In this document: in pieces, positions 20,498 to 32,095 of the stretch
Layout of the letters: every line of letters starts with the position of its first letter
How positions within the stretch are numbered: position 1 is the first letter of the stretch
Origin: Bufo bufo
Lineage: Eukaryota > Chordata > Amphibia > Anura > Bufonidae
Reading direction: 5' to 3'
Assembly: GCF_905171765.1 (NCBI RefSeq)
Contig: NC_053393.1
Coordinates: 69,099,371 to 69,163,370 of the forward strand
Length of the DNA stretch: 64,000 nucleotides
The notes under the pieces: model-generated
Seen by the model: the letters and a program-made list of their open reading frames with translations, nothing else
Databases searched by the model: none
Told to the model about the DNA's origin: nothing
Program-made: the position numbers and the translations under genes

Positions 20498-21469
20498 ATG
20501 CGGCCGGTCCAAGACCCAGCTCAAGGTGCGCCAGTACAAGACCAACTTGCCCCAACACTGCTGATACAGCTTGCCCCCGCCATGCCCGTACCAGTAGGGT
20601 ACATTCTCGTGAGGGCCCTGTTGCAGCACCTGCCAAAATTTGACGGTAAAAATATGACGTTGAAGGACTGGACTGAAAGGTTGCGAAGTGCAGTTAGAAT
20701 GTGTAACCTGACTTCCGAGCTGCGGGCAGAGGTTGCATTGGGGGCTCTAGAGGGTGACGTCAGACAGACAGTGATGGTAAGGCCCGAATACGAGAGAGAC
20801 ACCCTAGAGAAAATATTCTCCCTGCTGGAGAGAGCCCAAGGGGGGCGTGCTAAAGTAGTGCAGCTGCGGAGCCACTTCTTCAACCGACCACAGCAAGAGG
20901 GCGAGACCCTGATGCAGTACTCCAATGCCATACAGGAGACGCTAAATTAAATACAGCGGTGAGATCCAGAGGCCATGGGAGGTTTCCGGGAGGTGGACCG
21001 GCTACTATGAGACCAGTTCATAGTGGGGCTCTCCAGCTAATTCTTACAGGACAAATTACCAGAGATGACCCGGACGACACCTGACATGACATTCTACAGC
21101 GTCTACCTAGCCGCCGTGGAGAGAGAGGAAGAGTGCATACCTGTGGCGGTGAGAGTAGTGAGTAGTACCCATGCTACAAGAGGTCGATCTGCATCTGAAG
21201 ACTCAGAGTCCTTAAAGGATGTGGTCCAGGCCCTGCGGACAGAATTGAGAGAACTTCGGCTGAAAGTGTCCCAGATGAAGGCAGAATCTCCCCAGCCTCC
21301 GGAAATGACTCCAGCATCCCACGCCACTCCACCCAGGATAACTCAGGTGCGGGGGCACGTCAAAAGGGGACCCCTCTGTTGGGCTTGTCGACAGTACGGC
21401 CATATGGCCAAAGAGTGCCCAGAAAAGATGAAGTCCGAGACGACGTTAAACTTCCGACCTCCGCAGTAG
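20498..21469 (+). pseudogene. Gypsy gag with CCHC zinc knuckle
   Basis: From ATG 20498 the frame encodes a capsid-like region, LPKFDGKNMTLKDWTERL, ALEGDVRQTVMVRPEYE and SHFFNRPQQEGETLMQYSN, which recalls the gag ancestor of PNMA-type genes. Four in-frame stops lie between 20948 and 21041; the frame then continues with an Arg/Glu-rich helix and the knuckle CWACRQYGHMAKEC at 21382-21423, stopping at 21467. It is broken in the middle but otherwise full length. Confidence 0.85.
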
Positions 21470-23760
21470 CTGGGCGTCCTGCGGCGGTACACCAGAAGCT
21501 AAGCCCCAAGCGCGAGGAACACGACCTGTATGCCAGCAGCCCCGTTATGGAAGCCGAGTTGGAAGACCAGAAGGTACGCTGCCTAGTTGATACAGGGTCG
21601 GAGTGCACCCTTATGCCTCTGGAGTTCTTCGAAAGACACTTTGGACATATGATGGAGCCGGAAGATGGGAGCGTCATCAGGCTGACAGCTGCCAATAACA
21701 GAGAGATGGATGTCCGAGGGATAGTCTGGATGCGGGGTCGGCTGTTTGGGCAATATGTCGGCAAGAAGGGGGTCGTGCTAGTTGTCCATTCATCCCGGAA
21801 AGAGATGGATGTGACGCTAGGTATGAACATGCTGAGAGACCTAGACTATCAACTTTATGCCAAAGAAGGGCCAAAGTATTGGCAACGGGCCACCACACAC
21901 CAGCCAACCCAGAAGGTTCTTCAGCAGATGGTGAGGAGCTGTAGTCTGCGAAAGGGCAACATGTCTGGTCAGCCCATTGGACACGTGAGGGTGCCGCAGA
22001 GGACCCCGGTGAAGATCCTGCCTCGACAAGAGCAAATATTGATGCTGCCAGTGGGGGCCGGACGACAACTGAATGGACTGGAGATCCTGATCGAGCCCGC
22101 TTACCAAGAGAAAACGCAGACTCACCCACTGGTAGCCCGGGTCCTCGCTATTATGAAGGATGGATGTGTGCCTGTACGCTGCCTCAATGTTGAAGACTGC
22201 GAGTTAAACGTTCCTGGGAATTCCTTGCTGGCCAAAGTTTATGTGTCCGAAGGGGATATTCCTCGACGAAAGAGCTTCACGCTACAGCCAGATAGGAGAT
22301 CAGCCGGGACCTATGCTGTAGAGGTCCATCAAAGGGAGACCCCGACAGCGGAGTGGAGTGATCATGGCCCGGATGGGGTAGACTGCAAGACCCTGACTCC
22401 AGGACAACAGAAGTTACTGAAAGACACCCTTTGGGAATTTCAGGAGGCCTTCTCGAGACATGATGAGGACTTTGAGTGTGCTTCCGCCATCGAACACAAA
22501 ATTCCCACCGGCAATGCTGCACAGATCAGGAAACGTTACCGGCAAATCCCGCCTAAAATATACCAAGAGGTGAAGGATATGGTGGCCAGCATGTTGGAAA
22601 AGGTGATCCAGGAGAGTCAGTCCTTGGCTGCTTCAATAGTCTTGGTGCGGAAGAAAGGTGGGAGTCTCCGATTCTGCGTGGATTATCGGAAGCTGAATGC
22701 CCAGACCGTCCGGGATGCCTTCCCCTTGTGCGGATTGAGGAGTTGTTGTCCTCCCTGAGTCATGTGAAGTTCTTCCCGACTCTTGACCTGGCCAGTGGGT
22801 ATTGGCAGGTACCGGTGGCCAAGAAGTACAAAGCGAAGACGGCCTTCATCCTACCTATGGGACTCTACGAGTTCAACTGGATGCAATTCGGCCTGTCCAA
22901 TGCTCCGGGAACATTCCAGCAGTTGATGGAGCACTGTCTGGGAGATCTCAACCTCGAGTCGGTATTGATATACCTGGACAAGATAGTAGTGTTTGGGGCC
23001 TCCTTTGCCTCCTTTGAGGATCACCTCCAGAAGCTGCGACAGGTCCTAGGACAGCAGATAGAGTATTTGAGACATTTGGTAACCCAGGAGGGGGTAAAGC
23101 CGGCCCCCAACAAGGTGGAGGCCGTCCAGAAGTGGCCCCAGACAAGTACACTACGAAAGGTGCGGGCGTTCGTGGGACTGGCCGGCTACTACAGAAGGTT
23201 TATTCTCAAATTTGCTAATTTGGTGGGCCCGTTAAACAAGTTATTAAGGGGAACTACGGGGGGCCCGAAGATTCGTCCCATCGAGTGGGGACCCCGGCAA
23301 CAAGAGGCCTTTGAAGCAGTGAAGGAGACGCTGACCAGTGCTCCAATTCTGACTTATGCGCGGTTCGACACCCCATTCCTGCTGTACACTGACGGAAGTC
23401 TACATGGTCTGGAGGCTGTGTTATGCCAAGTCCAGGATGGACGTGAGAGAGTCATAGCCTATGGAAGCCGGTCTCTGAGGGAGTCAGAGCGCAACCCTGA
23501 CAACTATGGCTCCTTTAAATTGAAACTACTGGCACTGGTGTGGGCCATGACCAAAAGGTTCACATAGTACCTGACAGGTGCAGAGGTGACTGTGTTGACG
23601 GACAACAACCCGTTAGCACATCTGGAGAATGCCAAGCTTGGTGCACTTGAGCAGAGGTGGTTGGCCCTGCCTTTCTAAGTCCCAATACCGAATCAAGGTC
23701 CGGTCAGGTAGGAAGAACGGCAACGCTGACGCACTCTCCCGAGTCTCTGTAGGGTTGTCG
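21379..23760 (+). pseudogene. Gypsy pol: protease, RT and RNase H
   Basis: Pol is read in a different frame from gag and overlaps it by about 90 bp, so a frameshift would be needed. Protease active site VRCLVDTGSECTLMP lies at 21577. A long linker follows, then RT begins LRFCVDYRKLNAQ (22669). A frameshift at about 22728 precedes TLDLASGYWQVPV and LSNAPGTFQQLM. The catalytic YLDD is YLDK (about 22970), removing an essential Asp. A deletion joins KLRQVLG to IEYLRHLV. RNase H shows LLYTDGSLHG (23380), then a stop at about 23565 and TDNNPLAHLENAK and NADALSR further on. Not functional. Confidence 0.9.
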
Positions 23761-23989
23761 GCTCAGAGTGCCGATGGGGAGCTAGAGGACACTGAAACTC
23801 CTGACCTTGGTCGATTACCCATGTTCCAGGACGTGGCACATTCAAGTGGGGTGGCGTCCGGGATGCCAATGGTGCTGGGAAAGACGTTGGCTGATTGGGA
23901 GAGGATCCAGAATGGCTGCCCGGACCTGTGGAAAGTGAAAGAATGGGTCCGGACCAAGATCTGGCCTCGGCCAGAAAAGCGGGCCCGTC

Positions 23990-26634
23990 TGACTCCAGAG
24001 GGCCAAAAGTTGTTGAGGCAGTAGGATAAGCTGACTGTTACCCAGGGCCTCCTGTGTCGGACCATATACTTGCAATCAGAGTTGCAATACCAGTGACAGA
24101 TTGTCATCCCCATGTCATTGGGACCAGAGGCTGCCCGGGAAGCCCATGAGAGGGGTGCCCATTTTGGGAGCGATAAAATGTTCAAGTGGCTCCAACGGTT
24201 CGTATACTGTCCAGATTTGGTAGACATGGTGGCTGAGGCATGTCTTAAGTGTCGGTCCTGCGGGCTGAGTAAGAGTACTGAACAACGGGCTCCTGTCCAG
24301 GCCATCCGGACCTCAGCGCCCCTAGAGCTTCTTATGATCTATTATGTACAGATTGGGTACTCTACCTGCCTGATTTTTTAATAATTTATTTGCAAATTTG
24401 GTCAATAACAAAAGTTAATCTCAATACTTTGTTATATCCCCTCTGTTGGCAATGACAGAGGTCAAGCGTTTTCTGTAAGTCTTCACAAGGTTTTCACACA
24501 CTGTTGCTGGTATTTTGGCCCATTCCTCCATGCAGATCTCCTCTAGAGCAGTGTTGTTTTGGGGCTGTCGCTGGGCAACACAGACTTTCAACTCCCTCCA
24601 AAGGTTTTCTATGGGTTTGAGATCTGAAGACTGGCTAGGCCACTCCAGGACCTTGAAATGCTTCTTACGAAACCAATCCTTCGTTGCCCGGGCGGTGTGT
24701 TTGGGATCATTGTCATGCTGAAAGACCCAGCCACATTTCATCTTCAATGCCCTTGCTGATGGAAGGAGGTTTTCACTCAAAATCTCACGATACATGGCCC
24801 AATTCATTCTTTCCTTTACACGGATCAGTCGTCCTGGTCCCTTTGCAGAAAAACAGCTCCAAAGCATGATGTTTCCACCCCCATGCCTCACAGTAGGTAT
24901 GGTGTTACTTGGATGCAACTCAGCATTCTTTCTCCTCCAAACACGATGAGTTTAGTTTTTACCAAAAAGTTCTACTTTGGTTTCATCTGACCATATGAGA
25001 TTCTCCCAGTCCTCTTCTGGATCATCCAAATGCTCTCTACCAAACTTCAGATGGGCCCGGACATGTACTGGCTTAAGCAGGGGGGCATGTCTTGACCCCA
25101 CGGGGTGAGATCTTGTGTGGAGCCCCAGATTGAGGGAGATTATCAGTGGTCTTGTATGTCTTCTATTTTCTAATAATTGCTCCCACAGTTGATTTCTTCA
25201 CACCAAGCTGCTTGCCTATTGCAGATTCAGTTTTCCCAGCCTGGTGCAGGTCTACAATTTTGTTTCTGGTATCCTTCGACAGCTCTTTGGTCTTGGCCAT
25301 AGTGGAGTTTGGAGTGTGACTGTTTGAGGTTGTGGACAGGTGTCTTTTATACTGATAACAAGTTCAAACAGGTGCCATTAATACAGGTAACGAGTGGAGG
25401 ACAGAGGAGCCTCTTAAAGAAGAAGTTACAGGTCTGTGAGAGCCAGAAATCTTGCTTGTTTGTAGGTGACCAATTACTTATTTTACAGAGGAATTTACCA
25501 ATTAATTCTTTGGAAATCCTACAATGTGATTTCCTGTATTCTTTCCCCCCATTCTGTCTCTCATAGTTTAAGTGTACCTATGATGTAAAAAAGACAGGCC
25601 TCTCATCTTTTTAAGTGGGAGAACTTCCACAATTGGTGGTGTACAGGTGTTCGGGTGTCCATGGAGCATACATTCGGACCAGGGGGCATGTTTTCATGGT
25701 ACTCTAATGAATGAGTTGTACCAACTGTATGGGATCAAACGTTCCCACACCACCCCGTATCACCCCCAGGGAAATGGAGCTTGCAAGAGGTTCAACCGCA
25801 CCTTGCTCCAGATGCTGCGGACTCTGGAAGACCGCCAAAAAGCTTGGTGGCCCGAGTACCTACCTGAACTGATGTGGGCCTATAACAACAGGTTACACAG
25901 TACCACCGGATACTCCCCACATATGCTCATGTTTGGGAGAGCCAAACAGGAGATTGAAGATCTCCACATGCCCGATCCAATGGAGCCACCACCAAGAAAA
26001 ATACTACCGCATGGGTGCAAGAGCACCGCTGCCGGCTGAGAGCAATCCACACGGTTGTGGGGGAGCGCCTGGGACAAGTGGTACACCCCAACCTAAGACC
26101 AGTGCAGAGGGAGGGGTATGCCCCGAGTGATGGAGTAATGGTCAAAGCCAAGCGGCCGTCTGGGAAGTTGGATGGGCGGTGGGAGGCGGTCCCATACACA
26201 GTGAAGAGGAGGGTAGACCCTGCCATCCCGGTCTATGAGGTAGATCCAATAGGGACTGGGGGGCCCTCACGAAACTTGCACCATAACATGTTGAGGCGTT
26301 GTAATTTTGATGAGCCAGTGTGCGTGGAGGAGATGCCTCCTCCTGCTCAGAGTACAGAGAAAATCCCCTTAGAGGAGCAGGAGGAGGAATGGTGGGTTGT
26401 CCATGCCCCGTTACCCACAGAGGCTCCAGCCGTGGCCAGTTTGCCGCCCAGGGAAAGTGCTGATCTGTCAGCAGCTCCTCTCCCGTTAAATGTGCCTGAC
26501 ATCCCCAGTGATTCTGAGCCTGTCATTCTACGAAGGTCAACAAGGCCCAATGCTGATGTGTCCCCACAGCGTTATGCCTGGGATGTGTTTGTATGGGGAG
26601 GGTTGCCGAGGACACAACCTCTAGTGGGGTGGTA
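23990..26634 (+). pseudogene. Gypsy integrase, split by a Tc1-like element, with C-terminal tail
   Basis: The zinc-binding region (AREAHERGAHFGSDKMF, CLKCRSCGLSK) is at 24130-24290. The frame reaches APLELLMI near 24340 and is then lost. After the Tc1 insertion it resumes with WSIHSDQGACFHG (25662, second catalytic Asp), TPYHPQGNGACKRFNRTL (25754; the catalytic Glu position is Cys-Lys here), and YNNRLHSTTGYSP. A frame change near 26030 leads to a C-terminal tail with GKLDGRWEAVPYTV and an acidic Pro-rich end just before the 3' LTR. About 45 residues at the insertion site are missing. Confidence 0.85.
24366..25619 (-). mobile_element. Tc1-like transposon inside the gypsy integrase, ends lost
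   Basis: The minus strand encodes a Tc1-like transposase at 24918-24421: [51 protein letters not shown]. The usual NPIENLW is KPIENLW. The spacing is DD34E. Upstream, 25300-24919 carries the N-terminal region with an internal deletion near 25092. The right edge stops at CACAATTGGTGG, so the terminal repeat is truncated, and no TA duplication remains. Decayed and nonfunctional. Confidence 0.88.
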
Positions 26635-27687
26635 TGTAAGATGGGGAAACAGCTTTCATTGTTTGAACACTGTGTGGAGTAAATTAAATGTTCTGGATTG
26701 ACATTCTGCTGTTTGACCACAAGATGCCACTGTTTCCTAACACAGCCACAGACTGCATATATATCTCCATATTCATAAGAGAGTTACAGACAGCAGCCAT
26801 CTTACAGGGAGGTGAATCTAAGAATCTGTGTGAGCAGAGAATCTGACAGCATCCAGGTGTGAGAGCATCCCTCCGTGACCAGAGCTGCAGCTAAGTGAAG
26901 CTGATCATGTCCAAGACCCTGATCCCGTCCAGAGAAAGGAAGATTGCTGCCAGGAATGCTGATGAGAACAGAGGAACAAAGCAACATACACTGCGGTACC
27001 ACATGCCTGTTGGAGAGACATTTGTTCTGTTCAGAGTCATTAGCGGATGCAAAGGAGACCCGGGTTGATATGATCGTGCACGCACCTCATTACAGTGTTG
27101 GCGCCTAGAGACTAAGACCAGGCCTATAGTTAGTTAGTTAGGATTTCTGTTTGTGTCAGGCCACAAGTGTTACTAATGGACATTACAAGGACTCCATAAC
27201 TTAAAGTGACATTTCACATTGGAGAGCTGATAAAATTCCCACAAACTCAAGCCAGGCTGGCGTTTTGCTTAGAAGGAATACTCAGGGACGTGCTACAGGA
27301 CCAGTTATGGTAGGGGGAATACTGTAGATCTGTGTAAGATTGCAAGCTGTTGTGCTGCACCGCAGGCTATCCCGTACACCACACCCATACAGTGATTCTT
27401 GTTCTTTTAGGGTAATAACAGGTAAGGTGTGGCAGTTTAGTTGTGCCCGCCAGTAGGTAAATTACTGCACTGTCTCCCTGCATCCATCAGAGGGCACCGT
27501 GCAGCACATGCGTCTTAGCCTTCGGGCTGGGAGTATGTAAATTTATTGTATGTTCCCAGCATTTGTAGTTGTGTTTATTGCAACATTTAAGTAAAATTCT
27601 GTTTTGGCAAAAGCTGGTGTTGGAGTTGCTTTCCTCGTTCGTGACTTCACTGTATCCTGGGGAGCCCACCCTGGTACATAGCTTACA
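26635..27687 (+). repeat. 3' LTR of the 19394 gypsy element
   Basis: Begins TGTAAGATGGGG after the purine-rich AGTGGGGTGGTA and ends AGCTTACA. Partner of 19394-20454. Confidence 0.88.
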
Positions 27688-28320
27688 CTGGCACACATTA
27701 TGGGGGTATTTTTCTGTACTGAACACATTATAAGGGGAAATATTTTGCACTGGCACCCATGATAAGGGGGTATTTTTTGTACTAGTGGACATTATAAGGC
27801 ATGATTTTTAATGGCACATGTTATAAGGAGGATTATTACTACTGGGAGGCATTATGTTGAGCTTTATTACTACTGGGGGACTATGGGGAACATGATTACT
27901 ACTATGGGAACTATGGGAGCATTATTACTTCTGGGACACAGTGAGGACATTAGTACTTTTGGGGGCACTGTAGGGGCGCTATTACTACTAAGTGCGCTCT
28001 GGTAAAGTATTATTACTATTGGTGGGACTTTTGGGAGCACTATTACTGTGGGGGCATTCTAGTGCAGTATCAGCTTAGCACATTTATTTTGGGGGACATT
28101 ATGTTACACTATTAGTGTCAAGGGCACTATTTGCTCGGCGTAGTCATTTTTTAGTGCACTGTATGCCAATAATTATTGAAGTGGGCACTATCTGCATGGT
28201 ACTAGTATTTTCAGGGAGACTGTTTCTGCAGTATAGTATTGGGGAGCCAGGGGAATGAAATGAATGAAAAGTGGCCCAGGTAAAAAAAAAAAAAAAAAAA
28301 GGTGGCCTCATTTTGCAGGT
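27688..28320. repeat. Minisatellite module, right part, with A run
   Basis: Continues the array interrupted at 19393: units of ACACATTATAAGGGGGTATTTTT, then ATTATTACTACTGGGGGCACT types up to about 28100, becoming degenerate. An A run of 18 lies at 28281-28299. Confidence 0.7.
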
Positions 28321-28339
28321 GGGTCCAGAGCTGTGATTC

Positions 28340-28445
28340 TCTTAGGGGAAAGGACCTTTTATGACATCATCAATATGTGACCAGTAACATATCCATATTA
28401 CTGGTCACATGGCTATGAGGTAATCAAAGGTCCTTTTTCTCTATC
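28340..28445. repeat. Short palindrome
   Basis: AAAGGACCTTTTATGACATC and its inverse near 28438 frame a core GACCAGTAACATATCC / ATTACTGGTC. Probably a small MITE; flanks not resolved. Confidence 0.6.
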
Positions 28446-28536
28446 AAGTGTTTTGCTGGAGGAGAAGTTTGCTATAATTGTGGAGATTTTTTTGGTGAAG
28501 ATTACATCAGGAAAAGGTGACAAGGGCTGTTATGCT

Positions 28537-29360
28537 ATTATACTGTAAGCTACTGTATAGTGTGGGGTGCTGTATACTGTGGGGTGCTGTACTGCTCTGC
28601 TGTATACTGTGGGGTGCTGTATATTGTGGAGTGTTATACTGCTCTACTGTATACTGTGGGGTGCTGTATATTGTGGAGTGTTATACTGCTCTACTGTATA
28701 CTGTGGGGTACTGTATACTGTGGGGTGCTGTATACTGTGGGGTGCTATATTCTGTATACTGTGGGGTACTGTATACTGTGGGGTGCTGTATACTGTGGGG
28801 TGCTGTATACTATATACTGTGGGGTACTGTATACTGTGAGGTACTGTATACTGTGAAGTGCTGTATACTGTATACTGTAGGCTGCTGTATACTGTGGGGT
28901 GCTATACTGCTCTACTGTATACTGTGGGGTGCTATACTGTATGCTATAGGATGCTATACTGCATACTGTGGGGTGTTATACTATGTATTGCATACTATGG
29001 GGTACTATATACTGTGGGGCGTTGTATACTGTGGGGTGCTATACTATATATTGCATACTGTGGGGTACTGTATACTATAGGGTGCTTTACTGCATACTGT
29101 GGAGTACTGTATACTATAGGGTGCTATACTGCATACTGTGGGGTGCTATACTATATATTGCATACTGTGGGGTGCTGTATACTATAGGGTGCTATACTGC
29201 ATACTGTGGGATGCTGTATACTATAGGGTGCTATACTGCATACTGTGGGGTGCTGTATACTGTGTATTGCATACTATGGGGTACTGTATACTGGGCGGTG
29301 TTATATGCTGTGGGGTATTACACTGTATACTGCGGAGTGTTGTACGCTATACACTATGAG
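28537..29360. repeat. Minisatellite of about 18 bp, 820 bp long
   Basis: Units are variants of CTGTATACTGTGGGGTGCTG, with interspersed CTATACTG units. They grade from TACTGTGGGGTGCTG to ATACTATAGGGTGCT toward the right. Tyr/Cys/Gly-rich open frames across it exist in all forward frames because the unit length is a multiple of three; they are not genes. Confidence 0.92.
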
Positions 29361-29511
29361 GGGTTGGGGGTGTTATACAATAGACGTCAATTCAACAAAT
29401 CTGACCTAGATAAATGAAGGGTATTAAGTTCTCCTAAATAAAAACTGGCCCCGCTATGGCTGATAGCCCCCAATTTACATTTATCCTATAATCTGTAATA
29501 ATAATTCCACT

Positions 29512-29814
29512 CTACTGACGATAGCCGTCCTCTAAAATCGCTTCATACGATGCCCCCAAAATGTTTGCCAGATCCCTGGCATCCTCAGGGGTAATGGGCA
29601 ACAAAACTGTATACGTGGCATAGTTTTCTTTAATATTTGCCAGAAAAAAATAAACATGGGGCACAGCGCGAAAGAGGGGGCGGTTGGGGCGAATGGACAG
29701 AGGAGGCCCAAGATGGTTAAAAAGCCCCCAGCCTATGATATACTTAATCCACCCCGGTGCACGCTCTGATAAACCAGGGAGCGCGCTCACGCCTATCTCA
29801 CTTGTATGCTCGCC
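29512..29814 (-). other. Unrecognised open frame of about 95 codons
   Basis: The minus-strand frame is open after a TGA near 29815 and has no early ATG. It reads PGWIKYIIGWGLFNHLGPP, SIRPNRPLFRAVPHVYFFLA, YTVLLPITPEDARDLANIL and EAILEDGYRQ, then TAG at 29512. The composition looks protein-like, not low complexity, and it is not in a repeat array. I do not recognise it. It could be the last exon of a host gene or a fragment of an old mobile or viral gene. No splice acceptor is convincing. Confidence 0.3.
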
Positions 29815-29819
29815 GCCGG

Positions 29820-30008
29820 CCGCCGCTCACCTTCCAGGTGGGAAAACCTCACATCTTCCTTGTAGCCGTTTGCTCCAGTGCTCCTGAGCAAGAAAACGGC
29901 TGTGCTGTGCGGCCTGTGCCTTCTAGTGAAGTGACCACCTCACCAGTGTTGTGTGTGTCACAGTGTGTGTCTGCAGATACACTGCCACCGAGCTGAGCCT
30001 GCAAAAAG
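29820..30008. other. GC-rich lead-in to minisatellite
   Basis: GC-rich sequence with GT-rich patch; on the minus strand AAGGTGAGCG at about 29830 resembles a splice donor. No gene recognised. Confidence 0.35.
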
Positions 30009-30530
30009 CACTGCGGTGTGTGGCAGTTAGGAGTGGTGCAGACAGTCACAGTGGCATTGTGGTGTGTGGCAGTTAGGAGTGGTGCAGTCACAGTGGCACT
30101 GTGGTGTGTGGCAGTTAGGAGTGGTGCAGACAGTCACAGTGGCACTGTGGTGTGTGGCAGTTAGGAGTGGTGCAGACAGTCACAGTGGCACTGTGGTGTG
30201 TGGCAGTTAGGAGTGGTGCAGACAGTGGCACTGTGGTGTGTAGCAGTTAGGAGTGGTGCAGACAGTGGCACTGTGGTGTGTGGCAGTTAGGAGTGGTGCA
30301 GACAGTGGCACTGTGGTGTGTGGCAGTTAGGAGTGGTGCAGACAGTCACAGTGGCACTGTGGTGTGTGGCAGTTAGGAGTGGTGCAGACAGTCACAGTGG
30401 CACTGTGGTGTGTGGCAGTTAGGAGTGGTGCAGACAGTGGCACTGTGGTGTGTGGCAGTTAGGAGTGGTGCAGACAGTGGCACTGTGGTGTGTGGCAGTT
30501 AGGAGTGGTGCAGACAGTGGCACTGTGGCA
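30009..30530. repeat. Minisatellite with 37- and 46-bp units
   Basis: Twelve or so units of GTGGTGTGTGGCAGTTAGGA GTGGTGCAGACAGT(CACAGT)GGCACT (split here for length). Units alternate between forms with and without CACAGT-type inserts, giving two lengths. Confidence 0.9.
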
Positions 30531-30607
30531 GAACAGTGTGCAGACAAGAGGCAGTAGACTAGACAGACTAGAGAGCTAGAGAGGTATTTTTGCCTTAAAT
30601 TTTCAAT

Positions 30608-30630
30608 GGGGGGGGGGGGGGGGGGGGGGG
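30608..30630. repeat. G homopolymer of 23
   Basis: An uninterrupted run of 23 G on the plus strand. Such a run can form G-quadruplexes and often changes length. Confidence 0.9.
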
Positions 30631-30639
30631 TGTTGAGGA

Positions 30640-31337
30640 GTCACAAGGCTGCTGCCAGCCAGTGCCAGGGCAGAAATTTACAAGGGGCCCAAATATGGAT
30701 GGGAAAGGACCAGGCTTATTAACCTTAGATTTGAGTCCCAGCGCTGTACAGATATGCCGGGCTGATTGGGCAGGTGCAGGAGCTGTGCCCGTCTGATCAG
30801 TGGCATGGGTCTGGCTGTCACTGACAGCTGAGTCCCTACTATCAGGGCAGGGTGCACCGGCATCAGTGAAAACTCCAGCCTGCTCTCTAAATATATAACA
30901 TGATCTGCCCCGTCAGGTGAACCTGTAAAAAAAAATATAAAAGCTGTGCAAAAACAGCTGTTTTTTCTTCACCTTCCTTCACAAAATGTGTAATACCAAG
31001 CTTACATTGTATTTTCATGGTGACAGATTCCCTTTAAATTTTCATTTACCAGCAATTTTCTGTTTACTAGTGATAAAAAATGTTATTTCAAACAAAATTA
31101 ATATTTTAGTATATTTAAATGTAAAAATAAAGTTTCTTATGGTTTCGGCAGGGGGAAGGGGAAGGCAAGAGAAAGTACCCGCCCCGGGTGCCAAATACCC
31201 TAGGCACGCCACTGGAGACGAGACGCGGCTGAAAGAAATTATCTTGGCAGTCTGGTGTGAAAGGAGAAGATGAGGAAAGAGAACATCTACATCAGAGGAG
31301 ATGTCACTGGATGTAAGAGATATGTGGCGCTGTATTA
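30640..31337. other. Remnants of a TTAA MITE and a hAT element
   Basis: GGTGACAGATTCCCTTTAA at 31019-31037 is the right end of a TTAA MITE related to the one at 7391-8176. GCCCCGGGTGCCAAATACCC, CTAGGCACGCCACTG (31181-31214) matches the right end of the hAT element at 4342. Left ends were not located for either. No gene seen. Confidence 0.6.
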
Positions 31338-31638
31338 GGCTCCATTCACACGTCCGCAATTCTGTTCTGGATTTTGCGGACCCATTCCTTTCTATGGGGC
31401 CACACCAAGTGCTGTCTGGATCCGGAAATGCGGATCCGCACTTCTGGGTCCGCAATTCCGTTCCCGAAAAAAAAATAGAACATGTCCTATTCTTGTCCGC
31501 AATTGCAGACAAGATTAGGCATTTTCTATTATAGTGCCGGTGATGTGCGGTCCGCAAAATGCGGAACGCACATTGCCGGTGTCTGTGTTTTGTGGATCCG
31601 CAGATCCGCAAAACACATACGGATGTGTGAATGGACCC
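31338..31638. mobile_element. Harbinger-like MITE, 301 bp
   Basis: Flanked by TTA at 31335-31337 and 31639-31641. Ends are GGCTCCATTCACACGTCC and, inverted, GGGTCCATTCACACATCC. The inner half repeats TCCGCAATTCTGTTC and TCCGCAATTCCGTTC motifs. A 3-bp TWA duplication is the PIF/Harbinger hallmark. Confidence 0.85.
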
Positions 31639-31641
31639 TTA

Positions 31642-32095
31642 CCCTGTATGTTTTGTTGTAGTCCTGTATGTAATGTTAGGAGGGAAGAGGTTAGGTTGAG
31701 AATTTGCATAGGAAGGGGGGGGGGGAGGAGGCGCTGTTTCAATTTTCGCCTCAGGTAGCAGAAAGTCTAGATGCACCCTGCCTATATATGTTTAAATAGA
31801 GTGCACAATCCATGAGACCACCAATTATCCGGCATCTATATGCCGATGCTAGTCTATGAGCTCCAGACTACCAGGAGACAAGGACACTTTTTCATGTAAA
31901 CTCATGAGTTTATTAGCTTTGTCTACCATTCTGGATACAATTAAAGTGGCAGGCAATGAGTTTGTCCTAGGACAGGTTGATGTCTTTGAAGATTACTTAA
32001 ATCGTTGCATCTGTCATGGGTGAACAAACTAATAAATTATTGAAGTCTGTCTGTTCTCCCATGGTTCAAGAGAGCTCTTTTCCTCTGATGGATCT
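31642..32095. other. Unassigned sequence
   Basis: A G run lies at 31717-31727. No element ends, coding frame or repeat recognised. Confidence 0.35.

Larger units (their letters stand above)
19394..27687 (+). mobile_element. Ty3/gypsy LTR retrotransposon, complete but decayed
   Basis: Paired LTRs at 19394-20454 and 26635-27687, 4-bp target duplication CTGG (19390-19393 and 27688-27691), PBS, gag, PR, RT, RNase H and integrase in the usual Ty3/gypsy order. A Tc1-like element interrupts the integrase (about 24366-25619). Several stops and frameshifts are present and the RT active site is altered. It was inserted in a minisatellite whose units are visible on both sides. Confidence 0.93.

Noticed and set aside
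28281..28299. 18-base A run as a LINE or SINE poly(A) tail
   Set aside because: No LINE or SINE body with a matching orientation adjoins it; it lies in degenerate minisatellite sequence.
28517..29417. Tyr/Cys/Gly-rich open frames up to 187 codons
   Set aside because: They are produced by the 18-bp minisatellite, occur in several frames at once and have no domain.
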